From: Charina bottae
Taxonomy: Eukaryota > Chordata > Lepidosauria > Squamata > Charinaidae
Length of the DNA: 64,000 nt
Reading direction: 5' to 3'
Assembly: GCA_023362775.1 (NCBI GenBank)
Contig: JALMGJ010000006.1
Span: forward strand, 54,117,501 to 54,181,500
The translations under genes and the position numbers were made by a program. Shown piece by piece: positions 11,419-23,860 of this stretch. The notes below the pieces were generated by a model. The model had not been told where the DNA came from. It saw only the letters and a program-made list of their open reading frames with translations, and made no database searches. The stretch's first letter is position 1; every line of letters starts with the position of its first letter.

Positions 11419-13164
11419 CTTTATAGACCTGTGCCAAATGTTCCATTCTGTGACAGTGGGCTTGACCATGTTGTCACATTTTAAAAATTAATTTATTTAA
11501 TTAATTAATTATAGTCAGTCTGTATGCCTAGGATTAGTTTTTCCCTTGAGAAGAAAAGTGGGTGTGAAAAGTACTAAACTGATCCATTCTTCCCTGCCAA
11601 GATCTCTGGAAGGCTAACATTCACGTTCCTCCTGGACAAAACTAAACTTGTAGAAAGGCAATTATTGCAATAAAATGCAATTCTAACTTGCTTCCAAAGG
11701 TTAGCAATTACTAAAAATGAATTGAACTATTTGCTATTTTTTAAAAAAATATTTTTTCTATTTTAGAAAAAGTACTGTACATTGAATTTAACAACCTACT
11801 TGGGTTGAAATTACATTAACTATTAGTAAACAGCATGTAAAAATCTTAGCCTGAAGAGTTTAATTGTTCATAAGAAAAAGTTGTGTGTGCATGTATGCAT
11901 ATGTATGTGTACGTAGTGTCTGTGTATATATATACAGTATATATATTTAGTTACTAAGTTTATAAGTTATTCCAATCATGTCTGACGTATGAGCAGTTTA
12001 CAGATCTCTAAACAGTGATAAAATTAGAAAGTAAATAACATAACAATATAAATATCTGTATACAGGAAAAAGAAATTGTTCATTACTTAAAACAAAATCT
12101 AAAGATTTCTGTTAGAGAATCTTGAAAAATCAATAGAACATTTCATAAGATGAGTATGAGAATCTGTATCATTGGGAGCTCTTAAGTTAACATTTATCGA
12201 TGTTTGTTATCCTTGTGAATGAAATGAAATGTTCTGTGAACATTTCTCTTAGTTTATTTTTTTTCCAAAAATGGTAAGCCCAGTGATATTTATTAAACTG
12301 AATCCTTTGCTTGATTATTGTGGTTCTAAACCAGCATACCAATCAATATATTTAAGGTGACTTGAATATCACTTTTATTAAGTAAAAGCAGCAAACCTAA
12401 TTGGATTTTTACTGCATAGTGTTTTAACAAGCTGTTAATTATTTTTCTAATGGGTTTTCTAAACAATCTTACATGGCCTATTTGATCTGTGAGCTTAAAG
12501 TTTCATTAAAAACACAGAGTATCTCAAACATAAAGGAAAAATGAGACAAGGAGGAAGGGAGAACCTTTGCTGTTATGCTCTATCATACTATTAAGCTACA
12601 TTTTGGGCCTTAGCCATTATTCTGTATTCACAAATTGCCTTGAAGCAAAGTTATTGTTCACTCATTTGCTTGCATGTAATGCATGTTAAAAAGGGGCAAG
12701 GCTCCAATTGTGTGGTCTTGCCCAGTATCTTGGGGACGGGTTGGCCCCACTGGTGGAAGCATCTTTCAAACATTGTGTTTGAATATAATAAACATGATTA
12801 TATTTGTGAAGGCAAAACTATGGCTGCAAGTTTTTCTGTTGCTTACACAAGTCCATTTTAATGTCAGAAGTGAATCTTTCAGTCTCACATAGCAGGATCT
12901 CTCTGCATATTTGCAGTGTTTGTAACTGCATGGAGAGCTTCCAACACATGTATTGAGGGCAAAAGGCAGATTTTCAAAATATAACCCGATATTGAGCCAT
13001 GCTACTTCCCTCACAGCCTGTTTAAATGGACTCAAATGGAATATCGTTAAGATGTTCAGGTAGATATCCATCTTGATGATAACGGATACAAATGAACAGT
13101 AGCTCATAAACTATATGGACTACTTCATACTAGCTGAAGTTTTATTATCCTGGTTACTGCCTAT
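11419..13164. other. Unassigned AT-rich sequence
   Basis: Contains a short TTAA/AATT run near 11490 and a small alternating TATA tract near 11925-11950. Open frames at 12640-13107 on both strands have no recognisable domain. No gene supported. Confidence 0.4.
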
Positions 13165-13745
13165 ACAGGTAGTCCTAGTTTAGCTATCACAATTGGGACC
13201 AGCAACTCTGTTGCTAAGTGATACGGTCGCTAAGGAGAAAATCACATGACAGCGATTGTGCTTATGATTTTACTTCAGCTTTCCTTTTCCCCCACTCCCC
13301 CATCCTTTGGAATGGTCAACCCACTGGGATAATTAGCAAGAAGGGAATTAATTTTTGTATTTATATTCATTGGAGAAGAAGGAATTACAAGACAGTAAGC
13401 AGGCACACAATGGGGAATACGCATTGAAAGAAATGCACCAGCAGTTTGCCTAGAGTGCTAAAGGGCTAGAAGCAAACAGCCGGTGTATTCCCCATTGTGT
13501 GCCTGGTTACTCTCTTATAATCCCTTCCTCTCCAATCTCTCCATTCTGCAAGGGGGAAATAAAGGGGAAAAAACAGGTCAGGCACAGGACAACACACACT
13601 AACTGACTGTAATGGTGAACACATGACTGAGAGAGAGATGCTGCTAAGGTTGTAAATGTGCACCTTGGTTGCAAAGTTATTTTTTCAGCACCATTGTAAC
13701 TTTGAATGGTCACTGCATAAGGCAGTCAGTAAGTGAGGTCTACCT
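13165..13745. mobile_element. Foldback DNA element, about 580 bp
   Basis: Begins ACAGGTAGTCCTAGTTTAGC and ends AAGTGAGGTCTACCTC, an imperfect terminal inverted repeat with possible TA flanks. The interior folds back: CAGGCACACAATGGGGAATAC (13400-13420, 21 nt of perfect pairing) has its exact complement at 13485-13505, and weaker pairing continues outward on both sides. No transposase frame. A related arm lies at 57040-57150. It is probably a non-autonomous DNA transposon; superfamily not determined. Confidence 0.65.
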
Positions 13746-14811
13746 CTAATGGCACTGCAAAAGATTGGTGAAGTGCTGGTGGTGTGGTTCCCTCTGCACA
13801 TATTACATAGATACTCTAACAAGTTTTACAAACTGTGTGTAACTTGGCAAGCTTTGCACTGTAAATTCCTTCACATGCGCTCTTAGAAAAGGTTACTTAG
13901 CAAGTTATGTGGATTACATCACTGTACTGTAAATCACTTTTGCCTTTGAGCCTTCTATTTATATTGCTACTTGTAACAATTGAGATAAAGAGGACAGCAT
14001 GAGTTCTCTAATCTGATATCTGAAGAAGGAAAGGAAAGTAGCAGTATGTCAGAAATAATGTCTCATGTACAAATCTCTTTGGCAGGCGGTCAGCTCCCTG
14101 GGTTGGCAAGTTATTGGCAAAATATGTCATCAGACCATCTCTGGGTGTTATATGCTGAAGACCATGTCTGACTTTAAAATATCTCTGGCAGTCGGTCAAC
14201 TGTCTGAATCATGACCAAGTCACTGCTACGATGTGTCACCAAGAGATCCCCAGGTGCTGCATTGTCATTTATACTATCTGTTTTGTGAAGAAAAATAAAA
14301 AGGAGGCAAAAAGCCCCAGACTCTCTGGACCTCACTGCAGTTCTAAAGAGCCAGGAGAAGTAATATGCAACTGCCAGCTTCAGGGGGTTTCTTCACAAGG
14401 AAGTTCCTGCAAGCAGAACAAATGGGGCTTAGTGTAAACTTTTTTAAAAAAAATCTGTAACTTTCTTATCATTTATTCAATAAAACCCTTTTTGGCATTT
14501 CACCCTGGTTTGAGCTGATTGTCTTTGAGTCCTAAGAACCAATTGGTTCCTGGCTGGCCACGGTCCTGCCTCATTGCATTACAATATTTAAATATAAGGA
14601 ACAGAAGGTGGTAATAACTGAATTGTTGGTTGTGAGATATCAATTTGTAATTTTTCCTTTCTATGCCTCATAAAAATGAAGGGAAGGTTATTGTAACTTT
14701 CATTAATTATTTCCATATATTACTATATATTATCCCTGTATCACAGAATGTAGTAACATTTAAGACAACATGTAACATTGCATTTAAAGCAGAAGTGATA
14801 TTTATATTGTG
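13746..14811. other. Unassigned AT-rich sequence
   Basis: No family-assignable repeat and no supported gene. Open frames at 14008-14199 and 14231-14437 carry no recognisable motif. Confidence 0.4.
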
Positions 14812-16213
14812 GATAGCAATCGAAAGAGAAGGATAAGAAATTTATTTAAGAAAATTATAGCAACCAAGGAAAACTTTTATGCAAAGATGGGCATAAAAGA
14901 CAAAGAGGGCAAAGATCTACTGGGGAAAGAAGATATAAAGAAGAAATAAGCAAATATATGGAAAATAAAAATAAAAATGTCTAAAATTGATGATACATAT
15001 AAATTTTTTATCACTGAATTACTGCCAGACTTTTCAAAAAGGGGCCCTAGAAAATATTGCCAATAACCAAGCTGCAGGAATTGATGAAAAATCAGCAGGA
15101 CTATTTAAAATTTTAGAAGATGATGCAGTTAAAGAGCCACTTGCAGTTTTTAAGCAGGTATGGAAAACCCAGCAGTAGTCAAAGGACTTGAAAAGATAAA
15201 TTTATATTCCAATACAAAAAAAAAGAAAAGAAAAGAACAATGATAAATAAAGCTCAAATTATGGAACAGCATCTATTTCACATGCTAGGACGATAATGCT
15301 CAACATTTTGCAATCCAGATCTCATCAATACATGGACAAAGACATGCCCGGTGCCCAGTATGAATTCAGAAGTTGCATGGGTGTTCAAGATCACATTGCT
15401 AGAATTCAGTGGATAATGGAAAAGGCAAGAAAGTTCCAAAAAGAAGTATGTTTTTGTCTTAATTATTGCATTAAGGATTTAATCACAAAAAATATGGAAA
15501 GCATTTTAAAATATGGGTATATCTGGCTTCCTGAACTGAAGAATTTGTATGATGACCAAGAAGTAGCAGTTAGAACTGATTACAGAGCAACTAAAAGGTT
15601 CAAAATTGAGAAACAAGTTCCTCACAATTGTATATTGTCATCTCATTTCCTTAAATAACTTTATTTAAACTTATTTATTTAACTTATTCTATATGCAGAA
15701 TATACATGAGAAATGTTGAACTAGAAGAAATGAAAATTGGAATTAGCATTGCTGGGAGAAACATCAACAATCTCAGATAAGTGGTGATAATAACCACTTT
15801 GATGACTAGAAGCATAGGTAACTTAAAGAATCTCTTGTTGAAGGTAAAAGAAGAGGGTTCAAAAGTAAGTCAACTGCTCAATGTTAAAAAACAAAAACCT
15901 TAGATTATGTCAACCTGAATGCCAACCCAGTGCAAATGGGCAGAGAAATTGAAGTTTCAACTTCAGCTTCAAGAACATATCTTCTTAGGCTGAGGGATGG
16001 TTACTTGGGAGAAAGACTGTAACAGATTGCAAAATATTAAAGTGCAGAAACATCACATTGAAAACAAAAACATGTATTGTCAAGGTCATGATTTTTCACT
16101 TGTAACATATAGTGTGAAAGCTAAATGAAGAAAAAAATGCCTTTGAATTACAGTCCTTGAAAAAAGAGGTTCAGAATATCTTGGACTGCAAGAAAAACAA
16201 ATAATAATCCAGT
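14812..16213 (+). mobile_element. Old BovB LINE, upstream part of a split copy
   Basis: Diverged RTE-clade BovB sequence starting in the linker between endonuclease and reverse transcriptase, and running through most of the reverse transcriptase region. Recognisable pieces include CAAAGATGGGCAT, the NNQAAGIDEKSAGLFKILED segment (about 15062-15121), the MEKARKFQKE segment (about 15415-15450) and TTGGACTGCAAG at about 16180. Many stops and frameshifts are present. The copy stops at 16213, where a younger BovB inserted, and resumes at 19417. Confidence 0.88.
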
Positions 16214-16224
16214 AATTTTTTACT
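16214..16224 (+). repeat. Target site duplication of the young BovB, left
   Basis: AATTTTTTACT. The right copy at 19405-19416 is the same with one extra T. Confidence 0.8.
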
Positions 16225-19200
16225 CCCCTTCATGGATCACTGCCTTGTCGTGGCGAAGGGGCTTGCGTAACTCAATGAAGTCAGGTCAAGACGGACAGCT
16301 CATGATGGAGAGTTCTGACAAAATGTGGTCCACTGGAGGAGGAAATGGCAAACCACTCCAGTATCCTTGCCAAGAAAACCCCATGGACAGTATCAAAAGG
16401 CTAAAAGATATGACGCCGGAAGATGAGCCCCTCAGGTCGGAAGGTGTCCAAAATGCTACTGGGGAAGAGCGGAGGGCAATTCCGAGTAGCTCCAGAAAGA
16501 GTGAAGCGGCTGGGCCAAAGCCGAAAGGATGCTCAGTTGTGGATGTGTCTGGAAGTGGAAGGAAAGTCCGATGCTGTAAAGAACAATATTGCATAGGAAC
16601 CTGGAATGTAAGATTTATGAATCAAGGTAAGCTGGATGTGGTCAAACATGAGATGACAAGATTGAACATTGACATCTTGGGAATCAGCGAACCAAAATGG
16701 ACAGGAATGGGTGAATTTAATTCAGGAGACCATTATATATACTACTGTGGGCAAGAATCCCTTAGAAGAAATGGAGTAGCTCTCATAGTCAATAAAAGAG
16801 TGGGAAAGCCAGTACTGGGGTACAACCTCAAAAACGACAGAATGATCTCAGTTCGAATCCAAGGCAAACCATTCAACATCACAGTAATCCAAGTCTATGC
16901 CCCAACCACTGATGCCGAAGAAGCTGAAGTTCACCGGTTCTATGAAGACCTACAACACCTTCTAGAACTAACACCAAAAAAAGATGTCCTTTTCATCATA
17001 GGGGACTGGAATGCTAAAGTAGGAAGTCAAGAAATAACCGGAATAACAGGCAAGTTCAGCCTCGGAGTACAAAATGAAGCAGGGCAAAGGCTAATAGAGT
17101 TTTGTCAAGAGAACACGCTGGTCATAGCAAACACTCTTTTCCAACAACACAAGAGACGACTCTACACATGGACATCACCAGATGGTCAATACTTAAATCA
17201 GATTGATTATATACTTTGCAGCCAAAGATGGAGAAGCTCTATACAATCAGCAAAAACAAGACCTGGAGCTGACTGTGGCTCAGATCATGAGCTTCTTATC
17301 GTAAAATTTAGGCTTAAATTGAAGAACGTAGGGAAAACCACCAGACCACTCAGGTATGACCTAAATCATATCCCTTATGAATATACAGTGGAGGTGAGGA
17401 ATAGATTTAAAGGATTAGGTCTGGTAGACAGAGTGCCTGAAGAACTATGGATGGATAACATTGTACAGGAGGCAGCAACTAAAACCATCCCAAAGAAAAA
17501 GAAATGCAAGAAAGCAAAGTGGCTGACTGATGAGGCTTTACAAATAGCTGAGGAAAGAACGGAAGCAAAAGGCAAAGGAGAAAGGGAAAGATATAACCAA
17601 CTGAATGCAGATTTCCAGAGAATAGCAAGGAGAGATAAGAAGGCCTTCTTAAATGAACAATGCAAAGAAATTGAGGAAAACAATAGAATGGGGAAGACTA
17701 GAGATCTCTTCAAGAAAATCGGAGATATCAAGGAAAAGTTTTGTGCAAAGATGGGCATGATAACGGACAAAAAAGGCAGGCACCTAAAAGAAGCAGAAGA
17801 GATTAAGAAGAGGTGGCAACAATACACAGAAGAACTATACAACAAAGATCTTAATATACCTGATAAATATGATGGTGTGGTCAGTGACCTTGAGCCGGAT
17901 ATCCTAAAGAGTGAAGTCAAGTGGGCCTTAGGAAGCATTACTAACAACAAAGCTAGCGGAGAAGACAGTATCCCAGCTGAGCTATTTAAAATCCTAAAAG
18001 ATGATGCTGTTAAAGTGCTGCACAAATTTGGAAAACTCAACAGTGGCCACAGGATTGGAAAAGGTCAGTTTATGTTCCAATTCCAAAGAAGGGCAATGCC
18101 AAAGAATGTTCAAATTACCGTACAATTGTGCTCATTTCACATGCTAGCAAGGTTATGCTCAAAATCCTACAAGCTAGGCTTCAGCAGCATGTGAACTGAG
18201 AACTACCAGAAATGCAAGCTGGGTTTCGAAGAGGCAGAGGAACTAGAGATCAGATTGCCAACATTTGCTGGATCATGGAAAAAGCAAGAGAGTTTCAGAA
18301 AAACATCTACTTCTGCTTCATTGACTACGCTAAAGCCTTTGATTGTGTGGATCACAACAAACTGTGGCAAATTCTTAAAGAGATGGGAGTACCAGACCAC
18401 CTTACCTGTCTCCTGAGAAACCTGTATGCGGGTCAAGAAGCAACAGTTAGAACCGGACATGGAACAACCGACTGGTTCAAAATTGGGAAAGGAGTACGAC
18501 AAGGCTGTATATTATCACCCTGCTTATTTAACTTATATGCAGAGTACATCATGAGAAATGCCGGGCTGGATGAATCACAAGCCGGAGTTAAGTTTGCTGG
18601 GAGAAATATCACAACCTCAGATATGCAGACGATACCACCCTAATGGCAGAAAGTGAAGAGGAACTAAAGAGTCTCTTGATGAGGGTGAAAGAGGAGAGTG
18701 CAAAAGCTGGCTTGAAACTCAACATTAAAAAAACCCAGATCATGGCATCTGGTCCCATCACTTCCTGGCAAATAGAAGGGGAAGAAATGGAAGCAGTGAC
18801 AGATTTTATTTTCTTGGGCTCCAAGATCACCGCAGACGGTGACTGCAGCCATGAAATTAAAAGATGCTTGCTCCTTGGGAGGAAAGCTATGGCAAACCTA
18901 GACAGCATATTAAAAAGCAGAGACATCACCTTGCCGACAAAGGTCCGTATAGTTAAAGCTATGGTTTTTCCAGTAGTAATGTATGGCTGTGAGAGTTGGA
19001 CCATAAGGAAGGCTGAGCACCGAAGAATTGATGCTTTCAAACTGTGGTGCTGGAGAAGACTCTTGAGAGTCCCTTGGACTGCAAGGAGGTCAAATCAGTC
19101 ATTCCTAAAGGAAATCAACCCTGACTGCTCCATCCTTGGAAGGACAGATGCTGAAGCTGAAGCTCAAATACTTTGGCCACCTAATGCGAAGAGAGGACTC

Positions 19201-19404
19201 ACTGGAAAAGACCCTGATGCTGGGAAAGACTGAAGGCAAAAGGAGAAGGGGACGACAGAGGATGAGATGGTTAGATAGCATCACCAATGTAATGAACATG
19301 AATTTGAGTAAACTCCATGTGACAGTGGAGGACAGGAAGGCCTGGCATGCTATGGTCCATGAGGTCACGAAGAGTCGGACACGACTAAACAACTGAACAA
19401 CAAC
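16225..19404 (+). mobile_element. Full-length BovB (RTE clade) LINE
   Basis: A 3.18 kb element, the usual full length for BovB. It starts CCCCTTCATGGATCACTGCC, and the 3' end carries AGAGTCGGACACGACTAAAC and an ACAACAACAA tail. Flanking near-identical 11-12 bp duplications mark a clean target-primed insertion into the older BovB. The 3' block GAGTCGGACACGACT is shared with the Sauria SINEs in this window. BovB is known for its patchy distribution in squamates and ruminants, attributed to horizontal transfer. Confidence 0.96.
16275..19396 (+). pseudogene. BovB endonuclease/reverse transcriptase, frameshifted
   Basis: Single BovB ORF with an N-terminal AP-type endonuclease. Its motifs are GTWNVR near 16600, GDWNAKVGS at 17001 and SDHE at 17280. 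The reverse transcriptase follows: FIDYAKAFDCVDH near 18317, VRQGCILSPCLFNLY near 18495 and catalytic YADD at 18622-18633. The first segment stays open from the ATG at 16275 to 18194. The frame is then lost three times. A short deletion near 18020 is the first. A one-base loss just before YADD, between about 18609 and 18622, is the second, and another shift near 19135 is the third. The C-terminal part ends at 19396. The copy is young by sequence but cannot make a full protein. Confidence 0.92.
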
Positions 19405-19416
19405 AATTTTTTTACT
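19405..19416 (+). repeat. Target site duplication of the young BovB, right
   Basis: AATTTTTTTACT, matching 16214-16224 apart from one T in the homopolymer. Confidence 0.8.
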
Positions 19417-19668
19417 GTAATTCAGATAGTTCACTGGAAGCACTAATAATAAAACTAAAGCTTAAATATCCTGGATGTATAATGAGGAGGCAAGAGTCAT
19501 TTGAAAAGTTCCTGGTTCTTGGAAAAATTAAAGACAATCCAACAGAAGACAAAGTGACTGATGATATAGGTGTGAGCTTAGAGGTAGTCAAAGAAGCAGT
19601 TTCTTACAGATAATCTAGCAAAATGACATCTATTGGTTCATGAAGAGTCAGAAGCAACATAAACAGGT
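19417..19668 (+). mobile_element. Old BovB LINE, downstream part of the split copy
   Basis: Continues the 14812-16213 copy. AAATATCCTGGATGTATAAT, GAGGCAAGAGTCATTTGAAA and GGTTCATGAAGAGTCAGAAG correspond to the last 250 bp of the BovB reading frame in degraded form. Its order and orientation show that it was contiguous with the upstream part before the younger BovB landed. Confidence 0.85.
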
Positions 19669-22083
19669 TACATCTAGGCTAAAATAGAGGCAATGGGACT
19701 ATAATATCAAGGCCATAATTTTCTTTTGAAAAAGAAGGAGAGATAAAAACAAGTAAGCTTAAAATAATATAGGAGTATTGCCGAAAAATAAAACATTCAG
19801 CATAATGAAACAAAGTTAACTGCTCTACCTCCGAACCCTCAGAATTGTGTGAATCAGCTAAATCTCCCTAGGGAAGAAATTGGTAATTCATATTCCACAA
19901 CTGAAAAGCTATAATCTTTCATTTCAATGTTGCTTAATTACAACTCCCAGCATCCAGTTCAGAATAGCCAGTATTCTATTAAAGAAGAGAGCCATTTTTC
20001 TGGCAACCTGTGCTATTAGAAATTAAATGCATTTTTAAGGTTTCAAATCAATGCCAGCAGGATTGGAATAGCAATAGTACAGACAAGCATTTATTTTTAT
20101 TTAAGAAGCAGGGTAGAATCATAATAGTGATGTTGTTGTTGGTGATGATGATGATGATTTAAAGATTAATCAAAATACTTGAGTTAATAGACATGCATCC
20201 ACATTAATGCAAACTTTTCTCCAAATGCAACTCCTAAATTCATTTCATTTCATATCACATCACAACCAGATGTATACATTACCATAAAATTATACATACT
20301 TAAGCAAATATAGAAGTACTGTAAATGATACATCACTCCGGGTGCCAATAAATGCATTTTCCCTTAACTTCCACTTTTCTATTTTAAATTATAAGGGAAG
20401 GGAAGTTTTGAGGGGAATATAGATAAAATTTACTACATAAACATGATTTAATCATTATGCAAGGATGGCACTGTTACCTTCCTTTATGTTTATTTACATA
20501 ACAGAAATATGTCAAGTTATTTTATTTTTGACTTGAATAGTGTTGCTCCCAATGACTTAGCATGGAAACACATTTCTATGAAGATACATGTTGAATCCAA
20601 AAGGGAAGGAGGAAGGGAGAGAGAGGTAGGGCTGGGGGGACAATGAAATTGCATTGCCATATCACCATGCTGCTACATCCTATTTTTCCTCTGATTGGTT
20701 TGGAAAGCAATGCCTGATCCAGTTCTCTCAGCATTGTGTTACAAGAAGTTTCTCCTTAAACCCCTTCACTGGATTTAAGGATACATGCCCTAGGACACAA
20801 TGATGAAAGAACTGAAGGATTATGGTGGCTAAGTGCTGGACCAGCACAATTCCCTTCCTTTCCTTTCCCTTCCTTTCCCTTTCCGTTTTTTGATTTTTAA
20901 ATAGATATTTAAAAGAGCAACCAAGAAAAAAAGAGAAACAAAGATATAAAAAAGAAATTTGCAAACTATTGATAATTGAATAAGAACCATTGTCAAAATC
21001 AAATCAATAATCAATCATTAGCAAAGGCATTTGATATAACAAGAACAATCAAGTTAGAATAAACAATGAGCTTCTGTATAATCCAGGAAAGCCTGTTCTT
21101 ATTATCATAAATCAGGCAAAATCTAATATTTTAAAATCTTGTATTAAGAGAAACCCAAATTTCAGGGGTTCTACAGTCCATGTGCAGAATTATGATCCAT
21201 AGATTGTTTCCAGGTTAAATTTAGTTTCAGACTTGTTTTTTAAATACAAAGTTTTGAAATTGATGCATACACCCATAGCTTAGCCTATTATTCTTCTAAA
21301 GAATGAATTGTGTGAACAATAATTTCCAGTAAGTAGGATAAGGTATCCTAGCAACTGTTATCAGATACAGAGCGAATACTTTGTGGAATATAAGGCTTAC
21401 CAGAAAAACTGCTGGTGAGGAGGAAATGCTGATATTTAAAATTTGTTGTATTCTATGGTGAATCATCTTCCAGAATTGTTGAGATTTATAACATTACCAC
21501 TAAGTGTTAAACAAAATGATCCAATCTGATTATTGAATTTCCATCAGTTTTTCAATATGACTTATATACAGTATTTTGCCAATCACCACTGGGGTAATAT
21601 ACCAATGAAAAATGCCTTGTACTAATTCTCTCTTATTGTAATATTTGCAGAAAAATTGATCTTTGTCTTCCATTGCTATTCCCATTATTGCACACCAATT
21701 GTCTTTTTGAAATTCTTCATTCATTTAATCAAACAATCTTTGAGTTATTCAGTTTCTGAATCATATTTCAATAACAAATTAGAAATAATCCCCAGCAAAT
21801 GTTCTGAATTTTGTGTTATAAGTTTTTAAAATTCAGCAAGTCTTTGAGTTTTCCCATTTGTTTTTGTAATTCCTTTTGAATTATATTAGTTATCTGAAGA
21901 TATTGACCACTGATGCATTTCTGACATTTCCAGGGAAAGACGCCTGAAAGATTTCATCTTTGTTTCGTTAAAGGTTAAATCTTGCAATCTATATAATTTA
22001 TTATCTCTCCCTGATCAAGTTTTTTATACATTGACTTTCATGAATTTTTTTAACATTGAAGCAAGGGGTGATAAATCTGGACT
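19669..22083. other. Unassigned AT-rich sequence
   Basis: No gene found. A pyrimidine run of CCTTT-type units lies at about 20848-20885. Open frames at 20728-21014 and 21530-21724 on the minus strand are low in complexity. Confidence 0.4.
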
Positions 22084-23860
22084 TCTTTTTTTTTTTTTTT
22101 TAAAAAAAAGAAATTTATTAAGTTTCAAGACAAGGATAAAATCTACGAAAAAAAATCTACAAAAAATAAAAAAGAACTAAAAAGGTGTGAAAACACAATA
22201 ATTTTTTTTCAAAATTACAGAAAGGTGTGACTTCTGACTTTTAACAGCAAGGATATACAAAAATTTCCATAATCAATCTCTTAATCTATATTAAACCAAA
22301 ACCACATTATTTCTACAAATCATTCCACTTTAGTACATTATAAAAATCACTAAGTACAGTTACTCCCCCCTTATATTAAAATAAAGAAAAAAATTCATAT
22401 AGACCTCCTAAACAACTTTCCCCCCCAAAAGATAACACTTATTTAATTATTCCCTTCCTACTACTATTCTATACATTTCTGTCTACTATAATAAAAAAAC
22501 TAAAAAGCACATAAATTGTCTGCCATTATACTTAATAGTACAACAGTTTTAATAATCTTAATCTTAATAAACACAAAACACAAAAAACAATTCAAAACAG
22601 TAGCCTTAAAACCATCCAAATAAACATTTATTTGTTTAATTTTTATCCTGCCTTTATTATTCTTATAAATAACTCAAGGTGGTGATACCTAATACTCCTT
22701 CCTCCTCCTATTTTCCCCACAACAACAACCCTGTGAGGTGAGTTGGGCTGAGAGAGAGTGACTGGCCTAAGGTCACCCAGCTGGCTTTCAACCCTTAAAG
22801 CAATCCAGATAAACATTGTTTAACCCTTATCCCACTTCAAAATAAACCAGAGCATTTACATATCCCCACAATGTGCACATAGCATTTTTCTTGAAAAAAT
22901 CAAACAGCCCAACTGCCCCCCTCAAATATTCTAGCTTCTTTTCAAAAAACCTCCCATACATAATGACCCCTTCTTTTTCATGGCATTCCACCAGAAAGTC
23001 AATTTCACTTATTGCTTGCAGATCTCTCTCTCCGACTCCACTATCCAATCTTCATCTCAATAGAAATCCCAGTCTCACTCTTAGAAGAAACATTCCTATC
23101 ACTCTTGAATTCCTCAATTTCATCCACCACATCCCCAACCTGATGGCACATTTTAGACTTCATACTGTATTTTCCACAATGTCCTGAATATCTTGCATAA
23201 AAGCTTGGTAGAAGTCAGAAGAAATCTGTTTAAAATCTTCTACGTCTCACACAGTAGATTATAACGCGCCCTAGGAGCTTAACCAGTGAAAGTCAAAGAT
23301 ATGGAAAAGTTCCGGAATGTTTTTACACAAGTGAGAGTGAGATAAGCAGACAGTTCCCAAGGGAAAATAGAAACAGAAAGCTGAAGGTTCAAATCTGCTG
23401 ATTCAACGTGTAGGAAAATGCTAATATCTTCAAATTTAGTACAAAAATAATAACAGGAAGACAATTGTTTACTCTCAATCCTCCTTTATATTTGGAAGGA
23501 AAGCAAAGTCCAAAACTTAAAAATAATTTTTAAAGAAGTAATCCCAAAAATAACAATAAGCACCAAGAGAGCCAGCTTCACCTCACTGTAGAAAGCCTCT
23601 CTTAGGTTATGCATACTTAAAAACAACAACATAAATTTAGTGATTTAGAAATGAGGTGGCCGGTCTTAGTGTCCCTTTAAGGCTCTAGCATGGCCTGGAA
23701 AATGATGACAGCCTCGCCTCTTACCAGTTGAATGCGAAACGCTGTTTATCCGGAGAACGTTCCTGGGCTTCAGGAAAACCTGCCTGAGCCTGAAAAAAAT
23801 TGTCGCGTTGTCTTCTCCGCCCGCTAAGCACACGGGCACAGCTGCTCAGTCCTACACTTT
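22084..23860 (-). mobile_element. Polyadenylated retroelement, class uncertain
   Basis: Read on the minus strand, a GC-rich start near 23860 (with GCGGGCGGAGAAGACAACGC at about 23820) passes into a 1.7 kb AT-rich body. It ends AATAAATTTC followed by an A-rich run at 22084-22110. An AATAAA signal and 3' poly(A) suggest L1-type mobilisation. A 73-codon frame at 22827-23048 (minus) shows no recognisable domain. It may be an internally deleted L1 or an L1-mobilised non-autonomous element. No target duplication found. It is interrupted by the SINE at 22629-22802. Confidence 0.4.
22629..22802 (-). mobile_element. tRNA/CORE-type SINE with L2-like tail, 5'-truncated
   Basis: Minus-strand copy of the SINE at 42966-43210. 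Shared blocks are GCCAGCTGGGTGACCTTAGG, CACTCTCTCTCAGCCCAACT, CACAGGGTTGTTGTTGTGGG and the AT-rich 3' end ending in TAAATAAA-type sequence. The tRNA head is missing. A 15-bp duplication with one mismatch flanks it: ATCCAAATAAACATT at 22614-22628 and ATCCAGATAAACATT at 22803-22817. Confidence 0.85.
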
